Assembly (NCBI GenBank): GCA_902803625.1
Contig: CADCQV010000232.1
Span: 1-6,886, forward strand
Length of the DNA stretch: 6,886 nucleotides
Reading direction: 5' to 3'
Source: an uncultured Lachnospiraceae bacterium
GTDB taxonomy: Bacteria; Bacillota; Clostridia; Lachnospirales; Lachnospiraceae
Of the stretch, positions 1 to 6,788 are shown piece by piece. How positions within the stretch are numbered: the first letter of the stretch is position 1; every line of letters starts with the position of its first letter. The notes beneath the pieces were generated by a model, which was not told the DNA's origin, did not search any database, and saw nothing but the letters and a program-made list of their open reading frames with translations. Both the position numbers and the translations under genes were made by a program.

Positions 1-534
1 ATCAGAAACCACGGGATGCAGAGAAAGCCCGAAACCCTGGAGGGACAGGTGGTGAGGCTTTCCGACAAGATAGCGTATATGCATCACGACCTGGATGACG
101 CGGTAAGGGCAGGGATCCTTCCCGATGACAGGGTGCCGGAGCATATCGCGGAGATTGCCGGGGAGACCCTGGGTGAGAGGCTTGATACCTTTATCACCGA
201 TATGATCAGGGAGAGCTACGGTACCGGAGAGATACGCTTAAGCGATCCGGTTTTTAATGCCCTGATGGACCTGAGGCAGTGGATGTTTGAGAATGTTTAT
301 ACGAACAAAACAGCCAAGAGCCAGGAAGGGAAGGCGGAAAAGCTCATAGAGACACTGTATGCCTTTTTTACGGAGAATCCGGATGAAATGCCGGAGGAAT
401 ACATTATCCTGATCGAAGAAAAGGGTGAAAAAAAGGAACGAATAGTCAGTGATTATATTTCTTCCATGACTGACAGATATGCCATTGGACTGTACGAGGA
501 TATGTATATACCTTATCCCTGGACACTGAAATGA
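1..534 (+). CDS. dgt: dGTP triphosphohydrolase-like HD-domain protein, C-terminal part (5' end outside window)
   Basis: The frame is open from base 1, so this is the last 177 codons of a gene that begins upstream; the ATG at 16 is internal. Residues 12-39 read TLEGQVVRLSDKIAYMHHDL and then DDAVRAG, the family signature at the end of the HD domain. D22 of SDKIAY is the expected fourth metal ligand (H...HD...D); the H and HD ligands would lie upstream. Members of this family cleave dNTPs, classically dGTP, to the deoxynucleoside and triphosphate in the cytoplasm, which affects dNTP pools. The remaining ~140 residues are helical and end normally with TGA at 532-534. The gene lies 8 bases before dnaG, an arrangement I recall as common in Clostridia and suggestive of cotranscription. 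The family call is firm. Strict dGTP specificity is not shown, since related HD hydrolases accept other dNTPs. Confidence 0.88.
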   Translation: MRNHGMQRKPETLEGQVVRLSDKIAYMHHDLDDAVRAGILPDDRVPEHIAEIAGETLGERLDTFITDMIRESYGTGEIRLSDPVFNALMDLRQWMFENVYTNKTAKSQEGKAEKLIETLYAFFTENPDEMPEEYIILIEEKGEKKERIVSDYISSMTDRYAIGLYEDMYIPYPWTLK

Positions 535-542
535 TATAAGAA

Positions 543-2321
543 ATGTTTTATCCGGACGAGATAATAGAGGAAGTACGATTAAACAGTGACATAGTGGATG
601 TGGTGGGACGGGTGGTCAGGCTCAAACGGTCAGGATCCGGCTACAAGGGTCTCTGTCCCTTTCATAACGAAAAGACCCCGTCCTTTTCTGTGGTGCCATC
701 AAAGCAGATTTATCACTGCTTCGGCTGCGGTGCCGGGGGAGATGTTTTTTCCTTTTTGATGGAATACGACAACCTGACTTTTTCGGAGGCTGTAAAGACA
801 CTGGCAGACAGAGCCGGGATCACTCTTCCGGAGGAATCGGTATCTGAAGAGAACAGGATACGTCAGAGGGAGAGGGATCGTATATTGTCAGTCCTTAAGG
901 ATGCGGCATTATTCTATTATAAAAAACTTCGTTCTCCCGACGGGAAAAGCGGTATGGAGTATTTTGCCGGGAGGGGGCTGAAGCCGGAGATCATGCGCTC
1001 CTTCGGCCTCGGGTACGCAGGAAAGCATAATGAGGTCTGCACCTTTCTTAAGGAAAAGGGGTATTCGGACAGCGAGATAAATGCAGCGGGTCTTGTTTAT
1101 GCCGATGAAAAAAAGGGCATAAGGGACAGATTCTTTAACAGGGTGATGTTTCCCATAATGGATGCGGGCAATCACGTAATCGGCTTCGGGGGAAGGGTCA
1201 TGGGGAACGGAGAGCCGAAATACCTGAACTCTCCGGAGACCGTTGTTTTTGACAAGAGCCGGAATCTGTACGGTCTTAATGAGGCCAGGAAAAGCAGGAA
1301 GGGCTATCTCATCGCCTGCGAGGGCTATATGGATGTGATAAGTCTTCATCAGGCAGGATTCACGGAGGCGGTGGCAAGTCTCGGAACAGCTTTTACCGGT
1401 GAGCATGCAAAGATCCTAAGGCGGTATACGGAGGATGTGAGACTCACGTACGATTCGGACAGCGCGGGGGTAAGGGCGGCATTACGAGCCATACCCATAC
1501 TGAAGTCGGCAGGCATTAATGCAAGGATAATACACCTCGAGCCCTATAAGGATCCGGATGAATTCATCAAAGCCCTGGGAAGGGATGAATTTCAGAAGAG
1601 GATCGATTCCGCCGAGCAGAGCCTTAGCTTTGAGATACACGTTATGCAGAGAGAGCACGATTTAAGTGATCCCGGGGAAAGAACCCTCTTCCAGCAGAAA
1701 ATGGCAAGGAGACTTTCCCTTGTGGAAGATGAGCTTGAGAGGAATAATTTTACGGAGGCTCTGGCCGCGGAGTATATGATGGACAGCGGAATGCTGAAAC
1801 GGGCGGTTGAGAGCTCAAGGCTTGTAGACCTTGACCCCGGTGAGATAAGAGGATCACTGAGTACAGGCATAAGGAGCGAAAGGAAAAAAAGCTCTGAAAA
1901 AAGCGGCCTAAACGAAGCTGAGAAGCTTCTCTTAACCTATATCAGCGATGACCCCGACAGGGTGTATCCCGCTGTGAAGCCATATATCGAAGCTGATGAC
2001 TTTTCCGAGGGAATGATGAGGATATGTGCGGAGGAGCTTTTTAAGCAGATAGAGAGTAATGAGCTGAAGGTCGGAAGCATAGTGGGACTTTTCCGGGAGC
2101 CGGAGGAACAGAGACTCGCCGCAGAGATATTTGACACGGGACTCGAACCGGGACTATCGAATACAGAAAAGGAACAGGCACTTACGGATCTGATCATCAG
2201 GATAAAGAAGGAGAGCTTAAAGAGGCAGAGCTTTGAAGATGAGGATGACCCCATAAGCCGCACCATCAAGGAAAAAAAGGTGCTGGAAAAGCTTACAAGG
2301 GTCAGGATAAGCATACAATAA
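543..2321 (+). CDS. dnaG: DNA primase DnaG
   Basis: Full-length primase of 592 residues, close to the usual ~600; it makes RNA primers at the replication fork with the DnaB/DnaC-type helicase. The N-terminal CHC2 zinc finger has ligands C38, H41, C59 and C62. The catalytic core includes the conserved KYLNSPET segment (226-233) followed by LYGL. The TOPRIM domain shows E260 in CEGYMD (259-264) and the D304-S-D306-SAG metal motif. The C-terminal ~150 residues (from about 445) fit the variable helicase-binding domain by position only. The start MFYPDEIIEEVR aligns with the usual primase N terminus. Only 8 bases separate it from the dgt stop, and no Shine-Dalgarno sequence is visible (tataagaa precedes the ATG), so initiation may be weak or depend on reinitiation after dgt. 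It pairs with rpoD as in the classic macromolecular synthesis operon. Confidence 0.98.
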   Translation: MFYPDEIIEEVRLNSDIVDVVGRVVRLKRSGSGYKGLCPFHNEKTPSFSVVPSKQIYHCFGCGAGGDVFSFLMEYDNLTFSEAVKTLADRAGITLPEESVSEENRIRQRERDRILSVLKDAALFYYKKLRSPDGKSGMEYFAGRGLKPEIMRSFGLGYAGKHNEVCTFLKEKGYSDSEINAAGLVYADEKKGIRDRFFNRVMFPIMDAGNHVIGFGGRVMGNGEPKYLNSPETVVFDKSRNLYGLNEARKSRKGYLIACEGYMDVISLHQAGFTEAVASLGTAFTGEHAKILRRYTEDVRLTYDSDSAGVRAALRAIPILKSAGINARIIHLEPYKDPDEFIKALGRDEFQKRIDSAEQSLSFEIHVMQREHDLSDPGERTLFQQKMARRLSLVEDELERNNFTEALAAEYMMDSGMLKRAVESSRLVDLDPGEIRGSLSTGIRSERKKSSEKSGLNEAEKLLLTYISDDPDRVYPAVKPYIEADDFSEGMMRICAEELFKQIESNELKVGSIVGLFREPEEQRLAAEIFDTGLEPGLSNTEKEQALTDLIIRIKKESLKRQSFEDEDDPISRTIKEKKVLEKLTRVRISIQ

Positions 2322-2331
2322 ACAGTTAAAG

Positions 2332-2338
2332 AAAGGGA
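2332..2338 (+). promoter_or_regulatory. Ribosome binding site of rpoD
   Basis: AAAGGGA ends 5 bases before the ATG at 2344 and lies in the 22-base gap after the dnaG stop. It is much stronger than anything in front of dnaG, which fits far more sigma factor than primase being made from one transcript. The expression inference is mine. Confidence 0.7.
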
Positions 2339-2343
2339 AGAAC

Positions 2344-3462
2344 ATGGCAGAGGACACACAGGCACAATTTGAGGAAAAGCTTAAGGAGCTTATCGAGCTC
2401 GGGAAAAAGAAAAAGGGGGTTCTGGAGGATAAGGAGGTCGCGGATTTTTTCAGCGGTTTTGCCCTTAATGAGGAGCAGTATGACAGAATACTGGAGACCC
2501 TGGAGCAGAACAATCTGGAATTTTTAAAGATCAATGAGCCCGATGAGGATGACGAGGAGCCGAATCTTGACGACGAGGATGATGAAGAGGTTCCGGATGT
2601 GGAGAATATCGATCTTTCCGTTCCGGATTCCGTATCCATTGAGGATCCGGTCAGGATGTACTTAAAGGAGATCGGTAAAGTCCCTCTTCTTACAGCCGAG
2701 GAGGAGATAGAGCTTGCAAAGCGGATGGAGCTCGGGGACGAGGATGCAAAGAAAAAGCTGGCGGAGGCGAACCTTCGTCTCGTGGTTTCCATTGCAAAGA
2801 GATATGTCGGACGGGGCATGCTTTTCCTTGACCTTATTCAGGAGGGAAATCTGGGTCTTATCAAGGCTGTTGAGAAATTTGATTACAGGAAGGGCTTCAA
2901 ATTTTCAACCTATGCCACCTGGTGGATACGTCAGGCCATAACCCGTGCGATTGCCGATCAGGCCAGGACCATACGTATCCCTGTTCATATGGTGGAAACC
3001 ATAAACAAGCTTATCCGTGTTTCCAGACAGCTCCTCCAGGAGCTTGGCCGTGAGCCGACCCCGGATGAGATAGCGGAGGCTATGAATATGCCTGTCGAAA
3101 GGGTGCGTGAAATCCTGAAGATCAGCCAGGAGCCTGTTTCCCTGGAAACTCCCATAGGTGAAGAGGAGGACAGCCATCTCGGTGATTTCATACAGGACGA
3201 TCAGGTGCCCGTACCTGCGGATGCTGCCGCATTTACTTTATTAAAGGAGCAGCTGGAGGAGGTTCTCGAAACACTTACGGAGCGTGAGCAGAAGGTTCTC
3301 CGCCTCCGCTTCGGACTGGACGACGGCAGGGCCCGTACCCTTGAGGAGGTAGGGCGTGTATTCAGCGTTACCCGTGAAAGGATAAGGCAGATAGAGGCAA
3401 AGGCACTCCGTAAGCTCCGCCATCCCAGCAGGAGCAGGAAATTAAAGGATTATCTTGACTGA
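2344..3462 (+). CDS. rpoD: Primary (housekeeping) RNA polymerase sigma factor RpoD/SigA
   Basis: Group 1 sigma-70 factor of 372 residues, the size of Gram-positive SigA; it directs core RNA polymerase to -10/-35 promoters. Residues 1-60 form a region 1.1-like helical segment. A very acidic linker follows (67-85, DEDDEEPNLDDEDDEEVPD). Region 1.2 begins at about 100 (DPVRMYLKEIG). Region 2 is nearly canonical: ANLRLVVSIAKRYVGRG at 142-158, DLIQEGNLGLIKAVEKFD at 163-180, and region 2.3/2.4 FSTYATWWIRQAITRAI at 187-203, with the -10 recognition residues Q197 and T200. Region 3 runs to about 285. Region 4.1 is LTEREQKVLRLRFGL (311-325) and the region 4.2 helix-turn-helix is TLEEVGRVFSVTRERIRQIE (332-351), followed by the conserved KALRKLRHPSRSRKLKDYLD ending. 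Intact, with a good RBS. Its TGA overlaps the trmK ATG by one base. Confidence 0.98.
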   Translation: MAEDTQAQFEEKLKELIELGKKKKGVLEDKEVADFFSGFALNEEQYDRILETLEQNNLEFLKINEPDEDDEEPNLDDEDDEEVPDVENIDLSVPDSVSIEDPVRMYLKEIGKVPLLTAEEEIELAKRMELGDEDAKKKLAEANLRLVVSIAKRYVGRGMLFLDLIQEGNLGLIKAVEKFDYRKGFKFSTYATWWIRQAITRAIADQARTIRIPVHMVETINKLIRVSRQLLQELGREPTPDEIAEAMNMPVERVREILKISQEPVSLETPIGEEEDSHLGDFIQDDQVPVPADAAAFTLLKEQLEEVLETLTEREQKVLRLRFGLDDGRARTLEEVGRVFSVTRERIRQIEAKALRKLRHPSRSRKLKDYLD

Positions 3463-4031
3463 TGAAGAACCTTCCGGAAAGGCTTCTGGCGGCGGCGTCC
3501 TTTGTGGAAAGGGGCTCGGTCATTGCGGATGTGGGCTGTGACCATGGTCTTCTACCCCACTATCTGTTGAAAAGCGGTATCTCGGATTTTGCCTATCTTC
3601 TGGACAAGAACAGGGGACCTCTTTTAAGAGCCGGGGAGAACACGGAAAAATACGGTCTTTCTGATAAGTGTGCGCTCGTACTGTCCGACGGCTTGAAAAA
3701 ACTCCCGGAATATATTGAGGGAGGACAGATCAGGGCAGGATTTCCGGATACAGTGATAATAACCGGTATGGGCGGACCGCTTATTTTAAGGATCCTGGAT
3801 GAGACACCCTGGGAAATAAGAAAGAGGGCAGATACTTGGATACTCTCCCCGCAGTCTCTTATTGAAGAGTGCAGGGAAGGCTTAAGGATGAGGGGTTTTT
3901 TAATCCTTGAGGAAAAAACGGCGGACGATAAGGGCAAGCACTATGTCATTCTGAGATGCAAAGAATCCAGCACCGGTGTTTTCCCGGATAGTAAAGGAGA
4001 ACAAAATGAAGTGCCGCGATATATTATGTAA
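3462..4031 (+). CDS. trmK: tRNA (adenine(22)-N1)-methyltransferase TrmK, short form lacking the usual C-terminal domain
   Basis: SAM-dependent Rossmann-fold methyltransferase of the TrmK/YqfN family, which makes m1A at position 22 of tRNAs in Gram-positive bacteria. Motif I is DVGCDHGLLP (23-32), D48 is the likely ribose-binding acid, D76 lies in SDGL, and the family-specific GMGG (102-105) and LSPQS (128-132) motifs are present. B. subtilis TrmK is about 237 residues with a C-terminal coiled-coil domain. This protein is 189 residues and ends soon after the final Rossmann strand (KGKHYVILRCK, 157-167). The last ~20 residues are encoded by DNA that also holds the next gene's ribosome binding site. 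The start is coupled to rpoD (TGATG), with AAGGA at 3445-3449 as a distant RBS. No frameshift is evident, because too little DNA remains before the next gene to hide the missing domain. Family sure; whether it is active without the C domain is open. Confidence 0.88.
   Translation: MKNLPERLLAAASFVERGSVIADVGCDHGLLPHYLLKSGISDFAYLLDKNRGPLLRAGENTEKYGLSDKCALVLSDGLKKLPEYIEGGQIRAGFPDTVIITGMGGPLILRILDETPWEIRKRADTWILSPQSLIEECREGLRMRGFLILEEKTADDKGKHYVILRCKESSTGVFPDSKGEQNEVPRYIM
3993..3999 (+). promoter_or_regulatory. Ribosome binding site fixing the Nif3-family start at 4006
   Basis: AAAGGAG lies 6 bases before the ATG at 4006 and inside the trmK coding region. It makes 4006 the start rather than the in-frame GTG at 3976, which would add ten residues unlike the family N terminus and has no comparable site upstream. 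Confidence 0.8.
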
Positions 4032-4791
4032 ACTATACGGACTGGCTCCTCCGGAGATGGCGGAGGAATGGGACAATGTGGGGCTTCTTGCGGGAAGACC
4101 GGAAAAGGAAGTAAAAAGAGTATTTATAGCTCTTGATGCAACGGATGATGTTATTGAAGAGGCAGCACAAAGGCGCTCAGAGCTTCTTCTTACCCACCAT
4201 CCTATGATATTTAAGCCAATGAAATCTGTCACGGGCGATGATTTTACGGGACGCAGATTAATCGAGCTTATTAGACACGATATTTCCTATATTGCCCTGC
4301 ATACAAACTATGATGTCTGCCGTATGGCCGATGTTGCCGCGGAGAGACTGGGCTTACTGGAAACCGAGCCGCTTTGCTGCATAAGGACCGATGAAAAGGG
4401 GAATACCCGGGGACTCGGAAAGAGCGGGGCATTAAGCTCTCCCTGCACCTTAAGGGAATGTGCGGAGCTTGTGAAAGAGTTTTTTGATATCCCGGATGTA
4501 AGGATATACGGGGACGCTGACAGCCTTGTGGAACGGGCCGCGGTGCTTCCGGGCTCGGGCGGAAGTGAGAGCTCCTATGCCCTTGGAAAGGATGCTGATG
4601 TTTATATTACCGGAGATATCAGCCATCATCAGGGTCTTGATGCCGTCCTGCAGGGGCTGTCGGTAATAGATGCGGGTCACTACGGCATAGAAAAGCTGTT
4701 TATCCGGGATATGGAGGAATGGTTTGGGAAGAATATCCCGGAGCTGAGGATTTTTACTGAGGAAGTGAAGGAACCGTTTCATACGGTGTGA
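4006..4791 (+). CDS. Nif3-like dinuclear metal-center protein (YqfO/YbgI family)
   Basis: Protein of 261 residues from the ATG at 4006. The family forms hexameric rings with a dinuclear metal site; its biochemical role is not settled. The N terminus carries the typical APPEMAEEWDNVGLLAG (14-30). Metal-site motifs are all present: H64-H65 in LTHHPMIF, H99 with N101 and D103 in ALHTNYD, GDISHH (203-208) and DAGHYGIE (222-229, H225 and E229). At 261 residues it is the short form, without the PII-like insert that enlarges B. subtilis YqfO to about 370. It overlaps trmK by 26 bases in another frame, with its RBS inside trmK, so translation is probably coupled. The trmK-Nif3 pair is also adjacent in B. 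subtilis (yqfN-yqfO), which is known context. No missing metal ligand was seen. Family call high; function unknown. Confidence 0.93.
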   Translation: MKCRDILCKLYGLAPPEMAEEWDNVGLLAGRPEKEVKRVFIALDATDDVIEEAAQRRSELLLTHHPMIFKPMKSVTGDDFTGRRLIELIRHDISYIALHTNYDVCRMADVAAERLGLLETEPLCCIRTDEKGNTRGLGKSGALSSPCTLRECAELVKEFFDIPDVRIYGDADSLVERAAVLPGSGGSESSYALGKDADVYITGDISHHQGLDAVLQGLSVIDAGHYGIEKLFIRDMEEWFGKNIPELRIFTEEVKEPFHTV

Positions 4792-4794
4792 TAA

Positions 4795-4801
4795 GAGGTG
4801 A
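4795..4801 (+). promoter_or_regulatory. Ribosome binding site fixing the nucleoside kinase start at 4804
   Basis: GAGGTGA matches the 16S 3' end complement (GGAGGUGA) and sits just before the ATG at 4804, with 5 bases between the GAGG core and the start. The alternative GTG at 4798 lies within this site and is therefore unlikely to be the start. Confidence 0.7.
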
Positions 4802-4803
4802 AC

Positions 4804-6462
4804 ATGGACAAGGTTAAGGTAACTGTCAAGGGAAAGGAATATGAGTATCCTAGGGGTACGTCTCTTTTCGATATAGCGAAGGACTTTCAGAAGGATTATG
4901 AGTATCCGATAGTCCTTGCAGTCAGGGATCACAAATTAAAGGAGCTTTTCCACACCGTTAAGGAGGATACCGAGATACAGGATTTTGAAACCCTTTCCGG
5001 ACACAGCGGACACAAGGCTTACAAAAGAAGCGCCTGTATGATCCTTATCAAATCCCTTTATAATGAGCTTGAAGACAGCCTTGAAAGGGTCAAGGTTGAA
5101 TTTTCCATAGGAGACGGCTATTATATCTCGCTCAAGGGCGATTTTATCCTTGACGACGCTCTTGTGGAGCGTGTGAAAAAACGCATGCTGGACGTTGTCG
5201 AAAGGGATGTGAAAATAAATAAGAAGAGCTTCCCCATAGAAGAGGTGCGGGCACTCTGCAGGGAATATGATATGAAGGACAAGGAGAGGCTCTTCCATTA
5301 CCGTATGAGCTCTTCGGTAAATATATATTCCATAGATGAATTCAGGGATTATTACTACGGCTTCATGGTGCCCTCAGCCGGCTATGTTAAATACTTTGAC
5401 CTGGTGAAATATGATGAGGGGCTGATCCTCCAGCTTCCGAAAAGGCTTAAACCCACGGAGGTCTCTCCTGTTTCAAATTCACCGAAGCTTTTTAATACCA
5501 TGATGAAGGCCACCAAATGGAATGAGATCATGCGTATTGAGACCGTTGGAGAGCTGAATGACAAGATCTCCGAGGGCAGGATTAATGACATCATCCTTGT
5601 CCAGGAGGCTCTTCAGGAGAGCAGGATATCGGAGATCGCAAGGGAGATCGTGAAGGAAAAGAAAAGGTTTGTTATGATAGCAGGGCCTTCCTCCTCGGGA
5701 AAGACCTCATTTTCCCACAGGCTTTCCATACAGCTTGCGGCCTTCGGAATGAAGCCGCATCCGATCGGCCTTGACAATTATTTTGTCCCGCGGGAGGAAA
5801 CACCTCTCGACAGTGAGGGGAAAATGGATTTCGAGTGCCTGGAGGCTATAGATATCGAGGTGTTTAATCAGAATATGACAGACCTCCTGAAGGGAAAGAC
5901 CGTTGATATGCCCCGTTATAACTTCATCACGGGAGAGCGGGAATACAAGGGTAATTTCCTGACAATGGGGAAGGAAGACGTTCTTGTTATCGAGGGTATC
6001 CATGGCCTGAATGACAAGCTTTCATATACTCTTTCGGCGGATTACAAGTATAAGATATATATATCCGCTCTTACCACCTTGAATATCGATGACCATAACA
6101 GGATACCGACTACCGACGGCAGGCTCATAAGGCGCCTGGTACGGGACTTCAGGACAAGGGGCGCAAATGCCCAGAGGACTCTGGGAATGTGGGCTTCCGT
6201 GAGGCGGGGTGAAGAGAGGAACATCTTCCCCTTCCAGGAGAGCGCGGATGCAATGTTCAATTCCGCCCTGATATACGAGCTTTCCGCATTGAAGCAGTAT
6301 GCGGAGCCCCTTCTTTTCACGATTAAAAAGGAGGATCCGGATTATCAGGAGGCTTTACGGCTTTTAAAATTCCTGCAGTACTTCCTTGGAATCTCCACCG
6401 AAGCCCTGCCGAAGAATTCAATCTGCAGGGAATTTGTAGGCGGAAGCTGCTTTGAGGTTTGA
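4804..6462 (+). CDS. Nucleoside (uridine-type) kinase with N-terminal TGS and ThrRS-like domains
   Basis: Protein of 552 residues in three parts. Residues 1-63 resemble a TGS domain (VKVTVKGKEYEYPRGTSLFDIA). Residues ~65-235 resemble the second domain of threonyl-tRNA synthetase (KAYKRSACMIL near the start; SIGDGYYISLKGDF and FMVPSAGYVKYFDLV later). From ~285 comes a P-loop kinase of the phosphoribulokinase/uridine kinase group, with Walker A GPSSSGKTS (294-302, K300, T301), D324 of LDNYF, E397-G398-I399-H400, and a basic RLIRRLVRDFRTRG segment followed by NSALIYELSAL. The kinase part predicts ATP-dependent phosphorylation of a nucleoside, probably uridine or cytidine, in salvage, but the substrate is inferred. 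What the ThrRS-like front end does is not known to me. It follows the Nif3-family gene by 12 bases and is last in the operon. Its TGA lies within a perfect palindrome. Confidence 0.9.
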   Translation: MDKVKVTVKGKEYEYPRGTSLFDIAKDFQKDYEYPIVLAVRDHKLKELFHTVKEDTEIQDFETLSGHSGHKAYKRSACMILIKSLYNELEDSLERVKVEFSIGDGYYISLKGDFILDDALVERVKKRMLDVVERDVKINKKSFPIEEVRALCREYDMKDKERLFHYRMSSSVNIYSIDEFRDYYYGFMVPSAGYVKYFDLVKYDEGLILQLPKRLKPTEVSPVSNSPKLFNTMMKATKWNEIMRIETVGELNDKISEGRINDIILVQEALQESRISEIAREIVKEKKRFVMIAGPSSSGKTSFSHRLSIQLAAFGMKPHPIGLDNYFVPREETPLDSEGKMDFECLEAIDIEVFNQNMTDLLKGKTVDMPRYNFITGEREYKGNFLTMGKEDVLVIEGIHGLNDKLSYTLSADYKYKIYISALTTLNIDDHNRIPTTDGRLIRRLVRDFRTRGANAQRTLGMWASVRRGEERNIFPFQESADAMFNSALIYELSALKQYAEPLLFTIKKEDPDYQEALRLLKFLQYFLGISTEALPKNSICREFVGGSCFEV

Positions 6463-6488
6463 AAAAATCTTTCAGATTTTTTCAAACC
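6456..6488 (+). terminator. Perfect 15-bp palindrome over the kinase stop codon, probable 3'-end hairpin
   Basis: Arms 6456-6470 (GGTTTGAAAAAATCT) and 6474-6488 (AGATTTTTTCAAACC) are exact reverse complements with a TTC loop. The TGA stop at 6460-6462 is in the left arm. The run of six T lies inside the right arm rather than after a GC-rich stem, so this is not a textbook Rho-independent terminator. It could terminate, stabilise a 3' end, or act on both strands. As it is the first structure after the operon, a 3'-end role is the simplest reading. Confidence 0.5.
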
Positions 6489-6493
6489 GACCT

Positions 6494-6517
6494 GGCAGCT
6501 TTCGTAAGAAAGCTGTC
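6494..6517 (+). repeat. Hairpin with GUAA (GNRA-type) tetraloop
   Basis: Arms 6494-6503 and 6508-6517 form ten pairs, one of them G-U, closed by C-GUAA-G. GNRA loops are typical of folded RNA, so this suggests selection at the RNA level, though a single loop is weak evidence. It overlaps the next hairpin by two bases, so the two could compete in their full forms. Confidence 0.6.
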
Positions 6518-6530
6518 CCGCGAAGCGGGA
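6516..6530 (+). repeat. Small GC-rich hairpin, GAA loop
   Basis: TCCCGC (6516-6521) pairs with GCGGGA (6525-6530) around GAA. The loop is the reverse complement of the TTC loops seen in neighbouring hairpins. No T-run follows, so it is not called a terminator. Confidence 0.55.
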
Positions 6531-6540
6531 TTTGCAGTAT

Positions 6541-6719
6541 GCCGATCTTCAGGCAATATGTGCAGCCAGATTACGCTCACTGCCTTTGTTTTGTACCGAA
6601 ACATACGGACGACCCTCTGGTTCGAAAAGAGAGTTCTCACTTCGGGTCGCCGCGTTTCGGCACAAAACTGCAGTCGTTCGCTATCAATCTGTCTGGCACA
6701 TATTGCCTGAAGATACGGC
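6541..6719. repeat. Long imperfect inverted repeat (~179 bases), MITE-like or structured RNA
   Basis: The stretch folds on itself nearly end to end. Outer stem GCCG 6541-6544 pairs with 6716-6719. A perfect 19-bp stem joins 6545-6563 to 6696-6714. Then come CAGATT 6567-6572 with 6686-6691, ACTGC 6579-6583 with 6670-6674, GTTTTGT 6588-6594 with 6662-6668, CCGAAAC 6596-6602 with 6654-6660, and CGACCC 6610-6615 with 6644-6649, separated by small internal loops and bulges. TA dinucleotides flank it symmetrically at 6538-6539 and 6721-6722, which would fit a Tc1/IS630-type target duplication but could be chance. No transposase is encoded. It is either a degenerate palindromic mini-element or a folded non-coding RNA; sequence alone does not decide. 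Confidence 0.75.
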
Positions 6720-6729
6720 TTAGGGAATG

Positions 6730-6741
6730 CCCCTTCGGGGG
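6730..6741 (+). repeat. CCCC-UUCG-GGGG hairpin
   Basis: Four C pair with four G around TTCG, giving the exceptionally stable cUUCGg tetraloop. It is short and followed by GATTAAGG rather than a T-run, so it is not a convincing terminator. It lies 10 bases after the long inverted repeat. Confidence 0.5.
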
Positions 6742-6749
6742 ATTAAGGA

Positions 6750-6787
6750 GTGACGCAGAGTTAAACCGCTTCGCGGTGGCGCGTCAC
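6750..6787 (+). repeat. Two-tier hairpin upstream of rnpB
   Basis: The outer stem GTGACGC (6750-6756) pairs with GCGTCAC (6781-6787). The inner stem CCGC (6766-6769) pairs with GCGG (6773-6776) around a TTC loop, leaving an asymmetric internal loop. No function can be assigned. Confidence 0.6.
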
Positions 6788-6788
6788 G

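Noticed and set aside
2217..2819. Long - strand open frame opposite the dnaG-rpoD junction (and others opposite dnaG, trmK and the kinase).
   Set aside because: Serine/phenylalanine-rich shadow of acidic, lysine-rich coding sequence on the + strand; no RBS or domain.
3976..4005. Upstream GTG start for the Nif3-family protein.
   Set aside because: The strong RBS at 3993-3999 points to the ATG at 4006, and the ten extra residues do not fit the family N terminus.
3928..4031. Frameshift as the cause of the short trmK.
   Set aside because: Fewer than 50 bases separate the end of the conserved core from the next gene's start, so the missing ~50 residues cannot be encoded in another frame there.
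6615..6633. tRNA T-arm-like GGTTCGAAAA within the long inverted repeat.
   Set aside because: The flanking stem does not pair as a 5-bp T-arm, and no acceptor, D or anticodon arms are present; the bases are the apical loop of the inverted repeat.
6459..6710. An 83-codon + strand open frame beginning with TTG, overlapping the kinase end.
   Set aside because: It starts inside the palindrome, has no RBS, is low in recognisable protein features and is explained by the inverted repeat. The alternative 63-codon frame at 6532-6723 fails for the same reasons.
6750..6764. AAGGAG followed by GTG as a possible small gene start.
   Set aside because: The frame stops after four codons and the bases are part of a hairpin stem.
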